A stretch of DNA of 39,684 nucleotides from a virus, in the IMG/VR virus record IMGVR_UViG_3300031758_000189, positions 1 to 39,684 of that record; one strand, given 5' to 3'. Each line of letters begins with the position of its first letter. The stretch's first letter is position 1. The translations under genes were made by a program, and so were the position numbers. Positions 36,496-39,684 of the stretch are shown here, in pieces. The notes under the pieces are model-generated. The model was not told the origin of the DNA. It ran no database searches and saw only the letters and a list, made by a program, of their open reading frames with translations.

Positions 36496-37287
36496 TTAAC
36501 GGTTACGTTGTGCCTCGTACTTCTTGATCTGCCGTAGCCGTTCTGCTTCGATCCATTCCGACGTACTCATCGTTTTAGTCGAACGAGGGTCGGTCGTATC
36601 GTACTGGCTGGTGCCAGTAGAACGTGCAGTGACAGGAGCAATCGGTGCCGGGGCGGTTGAAGTTTTCTTAACCGGCGGATTAGAAGCCAATCCGGCCTCA
36701 ATTTTTCCGATTTCCTTTGCTTGCAAGATCGGGTTCAAGCGAGAAATGCGATCAGCTTCTTTGGGGTTGGTGCCTAACCAATAAAGCAGGTCAGGGCCAA
36801 CGTCCGAAGACTGTATGCTTTGTGCCATGTAATCCGTGACAGGCAGGTTAGGATTGTAGGCGACTTGGTCGAAGTCGTCATATCTATCCCGCGCCGTTTC
36901 TTCACGGTCATGGTACTGCTCAAGCATAGCCTGCTGTTCTCTGGCGGTTGCCCGCCGTTCCAGCAACACTTCCGCTTTATGCTCTGCCAAGGCATCGGCA
37001 TAATCTTCGTAAGTGTCAAACTGCTCAGGGACCAAATCGGCTGGGGCTTGCGCCGGTTGCCGAGACTGGGCTTCAGCTAGTTTCTGTGCTTGCTCTCGTT
37101 CCCACTTGCGTTGTTCTCTCGCAAGTCGCTTGCCAACAATCGCGTCCAATTCTTCTTGTGAGAAGGTCTTAGATGCTTCCTGTTCAGCAGGCGTTTCCGG
37201 CGTCGTGTTTTCTACAGGCTCGATTGCTGCCGTGGCTTCGAGTTCTGGCGCGGAGGCATCCGCTTCAATAGGAACATTATCGTCCAT
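36496..37287 (-). CDS. Scaffolding protein (263 aa)
   Basis: Very acidic N-terminus (MDDNVPIEADASAPELEATA) and long coiled-coil helices (VGKRLAREQRKWEREQAQKL; ADALAEHKAEVLLERRATAR). A basic C-terminal helix-turn-helix-like end (STSEWIEAERLRQIKKYEAQ) is as in P22 gp8, whose C-terminus binds coat. Located right before coat as in P22 (303 aa). The first 82 bases are repeated at the left edge. RBS AAGG precedes the ATG. Confidence 0.85.
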   Translation of the reverse strand: MDDNVPIEADASAPELEATAAIEPVENTTPETPAEQEASKTFSQEELDAIVGKRLAREQRKWEREQAQKLAEAQSRQPAQAPADLVPEQFDTYEDYADALAEHKAEVLLERRATAREQQAMLEQYHDREETARDRYDDFDQVAYNPNLPVTDYMAQSIQSSDVGPDLLYWLGTNPKEADRISRLNPILQAKEIGKIEAGLASNPPVKKTSTAPAPIAPVTARSTGTSQYDTTDPRSTKTMSTSEWIEAERLRQIKKYEAQRNR

Positions 37288-37332
37288 GTTTAACCCTTAA
37301 AGAGTTCCTGATGAGCCGCATCAGTACGGTTG
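37206..37332. repeat. 127-bp exact repeat of 1-127
   Basis: Second copy of the scaffold 5' end and leader. Beyond 37332 the sequence diverges, and the genes upstream of scaffold are different from those at the left edge. Confidence 0.9.
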
Positions 37333-37335
37333 TAG

Positions 37336-37365
37336 GCCAGACTACATCATTTGATGCAGTCTGGC
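37336..37365 (-). other. Long hairpin in scaffold leader, version B
   Basis: GCCAGACTACATCA pairs with TGATGCAGTCTGGC at 13 of 14 positions around a TT loop. The counterpart at 131-160 has a compensatory pair change. No T-run follows on the minus strand. It overlaps the 21-base repeat at 37355-37375. Confidence 0.6.
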
Positions 37366-37375
37366 AATATCGTTA
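37355..37375 (-). repeat. 21-base direct repeat, copy 1 (begins at a stop codon)
   Basis: Reads on the minus strand TAACGATATTGCCAGACTGC plus A. It starts with the TAA of the 90-aa gene and matches 37694-37714 with one mismatch. Confidence 0.7.
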
Positions 37376-37645
37376 AACTTCTGCTTCTGGCAGTGCTACC
37401 GGCGCTAGTTTAGCTTGCTCTGCGGCATACGCAGCTACCACTTCGGCAGTGTGCGTTGCGGCGCAGACAGCCTGCACGCGTGCATCTTCGGCGCTGTAGT
37501 CATCGCCGGGCGCGACAACGTGACGGTGGAATGTGCCGCTGATCTGTTCGCCGTCTTCGAGGATGGCGGTCTTTGTGCGTACTTGCACATTGCCATTCTC
37601 AAGGACTTCAATCTTATCGACCACTACGTTTTTCTCTAAAGCCAT
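37373..37645 (-). CDS. Small conserved phage protein (90 aa, cassette B)
   Basis: MALEKNVVVDKIEVLENGNV with VRTKTAILEDGEQISGTFHR and HVVAPGDDYSAEDARVQAVC. This EKxVVVDxIEVLENGxVQVR family is widespread as a small protein next to tail fibres in environmental and proteobacterial phages and has no known function. RBS AGGAG precedes the ATG. It takes the place of the 114-aa and 65-aa genes of cassette A, and is flanked by 21-base direct repeats that begin at its own stop codon and at that of the spike. Confidence 0.75.
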   Translation of the reverse strand: MALEKNVVVDKIEVLENGNVQVRTKTAILEDGEQISGTFHRHVVAPGDDYSAEDARVQAVCAATHTAEVVAAYAAEQAKLAPVALPEAEV

Positions 37646-37693
37646 TTTTTTCTCCTGTTTCCAGACCAGCTATCCCGCTGGACATTAGGTTAT

Positions 37694-37714
37694 TGCAGTC
37701 CGGCAATATCGTTA
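37694..37714 (-). repeat. 21-base direct repeat, copy 2 (begins at a stop codon)
   Basis: Minus strand TAACGATATTGCCGGACTGC plus A, beginning with the TAA of the 414-aa spike. One mismatch to 37355-37375. Confidence 0.7.
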
Positions 37715-38956
37715 CGTGTCAACAACGATAGTCTTGACAGTACCATCGCCAAATACGATTTTTAAATCACCATCGGCCACATCAACAAAAATTTGCGCCC
37801 AACCTAATTCGGTGTTGGGCTGAGTAACACCGTCTACCAAACTCAATTCTGTCATGCGCCTTTTATATTGCGTTTGATCTTGAATGACCGTGCCCGTCCC
37901 TTGGAAAAGGTCTATTCGGTTATTAAGCTGTGTTTTTCTTGCGTATCCGATTGACGCATTTGAAAGCTGCACAGGAATGTCAATTACGCATCCCGAAGGG
38001 GCATCTGAAGTGTCGGCAGCATGAAAACGAACGGGGTCGTGACCAAGCGTTCCCCATTCACCATCCCATGTTCCACCTGTAATACGCACGTTGTATACGT
38101 TGCGAGTTCTGTCTGCGCCTGCGTTTGTAGCGTCGTCGTAGTCGATAACGCGGCCAATCCGAAAACCGTCATACGTTACAGCTTCAAGATACGGGTCAAT
38201 CACGTTAATGTCCCAAACGCCGGCGCTGGCCCCGTTCAACGGGTCAATAACCATGGCTACGTCATTACCTTCTAGCAAAGGCCGAATGAATGTTTGGCCG
38301 TAAATGGCTTTGGATACATCCTTCGGTTGAATTACAACGCCAAATCGGCCCTCTTTAAAGCTGCAACCTACCCAAGATGAGCAAGTCACATCGCCAACTA
38401 GTTGTAAGCCAACGTAGCAGTTGTCTGACAGCACAGCCTCTGCAACAATCGGAAAGCAGAAGTCTACTTTGTAACCAACATAAAAGTTGAACGCCGTGAT
38501 ATTACGCAACGTGATGTTGATTGCGTAGTTAAAGAAGATGCCGACCAGCGTATGTGGTGGAACACCACTTGGGTTGATTGTACCAAGTGAAGGGCCGATA
38601 AGACTTAGCCCCTCCATGAAGAACCGCGACTTTTCCTCAAACAAGCCGAGGCCAGAGCCAAAGGTTATCATGTTGCCAGTTGTCAACGCCGTATTGGAAA
38701 AGTCTATCGTGGCGCAATCGCCGACTACAGCGTGGAAATGATTTTGCGAGGAATAGGCGACTGTAAAATCTAAAGCGCCGTCACAGCGGTAAGTCCCGGC
38801 AGGAAAAAACAGCGTGCCGTTTGACGTTTTTACGCTATTCCAAGCGGCTTGGATTGCAGCCGTTGAGTTTGTTGCACCTGTCGGATCAGCCCCATAATCT
38901 AAAACGCTAACAGGCGCTCCAGAAATCATTGAGAAACTTGCTTTTGTTAGCGACAT
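37712..38956 (-). CDS. Tail spike with pectate-lyase-like beta-helix (414 aa, cassette B)
   Basis: MSLTKASFSMISGAPVSVLD and YGADPTGATNSTAAIQAAWN begin the same Pectate_lyase_3-type entry as the 443-aa spike at 793-2124, about 60% identical over 40 residues. The body (LFFPAGTYRCDGALDFTVAY, NITLRNITAFNFYVGYK, VRITGGTWDGEWGTLGHDPV) is then unrelated. Likely a beta-helix receptor-binding or polysaccharide-degrading spike with a swapped specificity domain. A C-terminal 60 residues (LSLVDGVTQPNTELGWAQIF) forms a separate beta-rich end domain. The start overlaps the Shine-Dalgarno region at the previous stop (TAAGG). Confidence 0.85.
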   Translation of the reverse strand: MSLTKASFSMISGAPVSVLDYGADPTGATNSTAAIQAAWNSVKTSNGTLFFPAGTYRCDGALDFTVAYSSQNHFHAVVGDCATIDFSNTALTTGNMITFGSGLGLFEEKSRFFMEGLSLIGPSLGTINPSGVPPHTLVGIFFNYAINITLRNITAFNFYVGYKVDFCFPIVAEAVLSDNCYVGLQLVGDVTCSSWVGCSFKEGRFGVVIQPKDVSKAIYGQTFIRPLLEGNDVAMVIDPLNGASAGVWDINVIDPYLEAVTYDGFRIGRVIDYDDATNAGADRTRNVYNVRITGGTWDGEWGTLGHDPVRFHAADTSDAPSGCVIDIPVQLSNASIGYARKTQLNNRIDLFQGTGTVIQDQTQYKRRMTELSLVDGVTQPNTELGWAQIFVDVADGDLKIVFGDGTVKTIVVDT

Positions 38957-38965
38957 GATAATACC

Positions 38966-39684
38966 TTAAACAAAATAGAACCCGTTGAACAATATTTCAG
39001 TATCATTGTTGAAGTTTGCATCCGTCAAATTGACAGTCGCTCCAGCGCCGGGGACTTTTAAAACGGCAGTCGTTGCGCTATTTTCAATGATAGCCCACGG
39101 TTGCGTTGTTACTAAAGAAAGTCCGTAGTAGAAATAAAGTTGGATTCCACCGTTGTATGTGCTGTCTTTTGCAAACGGCAATCCAGTAATTCGAGCAACA
39201 CCAGTCGCGCTGCCTTTGCTGGTCAACTCAATGCGGCCATTAAAATAAACAGTGCGGCCAATTTTTGTATATTTTCCGTTCCTGCGGCCTGACGCATAAG
39301 TTATGCCCGTAGACAAATTATCAAATGAAATTCCGTAATCGGTAATTTCACCTTCCTCATAGTCATTCAGCAATTCGCTGGTCATGCCTGCCGCGTGCGT
39401 GTTCGCGCTGAAGTCGATGCCTTTGCCAGCAGTGCCGATTGCAAGGTTATCTCGTGAAACAGTAACTTTACCGTTTTTATCTATTACTACCGACTCAGAG
39501 CCAGCAAGGTTTCCGTCGGCAGTCAACAATCGAATAGTGCTTCCGCCGCCAGAATTTGACGATCCAGCATTAATGTCAAGCACGCGGCCATATATAAATG
39601 CACTTGGGTAGTTTGTAGCTTGATAAAAAGCTACGTTAGCTACATCAGAGTTTGCCCAAGTTATTGTGGAGCCTTCAACACTTT
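38966..39684 (-). CDS. Tail fibre C-terminal region, partial at the right edge (cassette B)
   Basis: The frame is open to the window edge, so the N-terminus is missing; a GTG at 39583 is only an internal codon. About 238 residues are visible. They include GSTITWANSDVANVAFYQAT (edge), DKNGKVTVSRDNLAIGTAGK and the block YTKIGRTVYFNGRIELTSKG, typical of C-terminal beta-sandwich domains of phage tail fibres. It ends DTEILFNGFYFV, 9 bases before the spike start. In cassette A the corresponding upstream gene is an unrelated 388-aa LamG-like protein. Probably a second receptor-binding fibre of the alternative cassette. Confidence 0.8.
   Translation of the reverse strand, partial: SVEGSTITWANSDVANVAFYQATNYPSAFIYGRVLDINAGSSNSGGGSTIRLLTADGNLAGSESVVIDKNGKVTVSRDNLAIGTAGKGIDFSANTHAAGMTSELLNDYEEGEITDYGISFDNLSTGITYASGRRNGKYTKIGRTVYFNGRIELTSKGSATGVARITGLPFAKDSTYNGGIQLYFYYGLSLVTTQPWAIIENSATTAVLKVPGAGATVNLTDANFNNDTEILFNGFYFV

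Noticed and set aside
1-39684. CRISPR arrays, tRNA genes, insertion sequences, integrase or repressor genes
   Set aside because: I looked for regularly spaced repeats, cloverleaf-like segments, transposase or recombinase motifs and CI/Cro-type genes and found none that I could support.

Overview
The window is essentially a complete podovirus-type tailed phage genome. Bases 1-127 recur identically at 37206-37332, so the contig wraps past its own start and the implied circular (or circularly permuted) unit is about 37.2 kb. The host is probably a Gram-negative bacterium: there is an overlapping Rz/Rz1-type spanin pair, the virion genes follow the Salmonella phage P22 order, and the replication genes are of a type common in proteobacterial and environmental phages. 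I cannot name the host. I see no integrase, repressor, RNA polymerase, tRNA or CRISPR, so a strictly lytic, host-RNA-polymerase-dependent phage is the simplest reading.

Layout. The leftward strand from 11.6 kb to 0.1 kb carries terminase small and large subunits, three tiny Lys-rich proteins, portal, a Dps-like protein, small structural proteins, then a cluster of three large tail fibre/spike genes and two small genes. The series continues through the wrap point (1 = 37206) with scaffold, major coat, two tandem paralogous small structural proteins, and homologues or positional equivalents of P22 gp4, gp10, gp26, gp14, gp7, gp20 and gp16 (to 25.8 kb). The lysis cassette follows (small membrane protein, M15 endolysin, holin, overlapping spanins; 25.8-24.7 kb). 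The rightward strand has an early cluster of about 18 very small genes (12.3-16.4 kb) and a short operon with VRR-NUC nuclease, SNF2-like helicase, a small protein and a DUF3310 protein (22.75-24.77 kb). A second leftward operon (22.65-16.5 kb) encodes a Cas4/RecB-like nuclease, a conserved replication-associated protein, a family A DNA polymerase and a primase-helicase. A strong bidirectional terminator at 16.4 kb separates the early cluster from the primase.

Control regions. The 734-bp divergent gap at 11551-12284 has long inverted repeats, repeated TTCTGGGTCAT and CCCAACA motifs, an AT-rich tract and a consensus DnaA box, and looks like the replication origin and main divergent control region. 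A promoter overlapped by a palindrome abuts the terminase start. A second divergent control region with a 9-bp inverted repeat lies at 22656-22751. Three GC-rich hairpins with UUCG loops punctuate the genes after the coat gene.

Most notable point: the two ends of the window hold two different versions of the tail-spike region, both joined to the same scaffold-gene start. One end has genes of 443, 65 and 114 aa. The other has a fibre C-terminus, a 414-aa spike and a 90-aa protein. This suggests allelic exchange of receptor-binding cassettes in the phage population, or a mosaic assembly of two close relatives.
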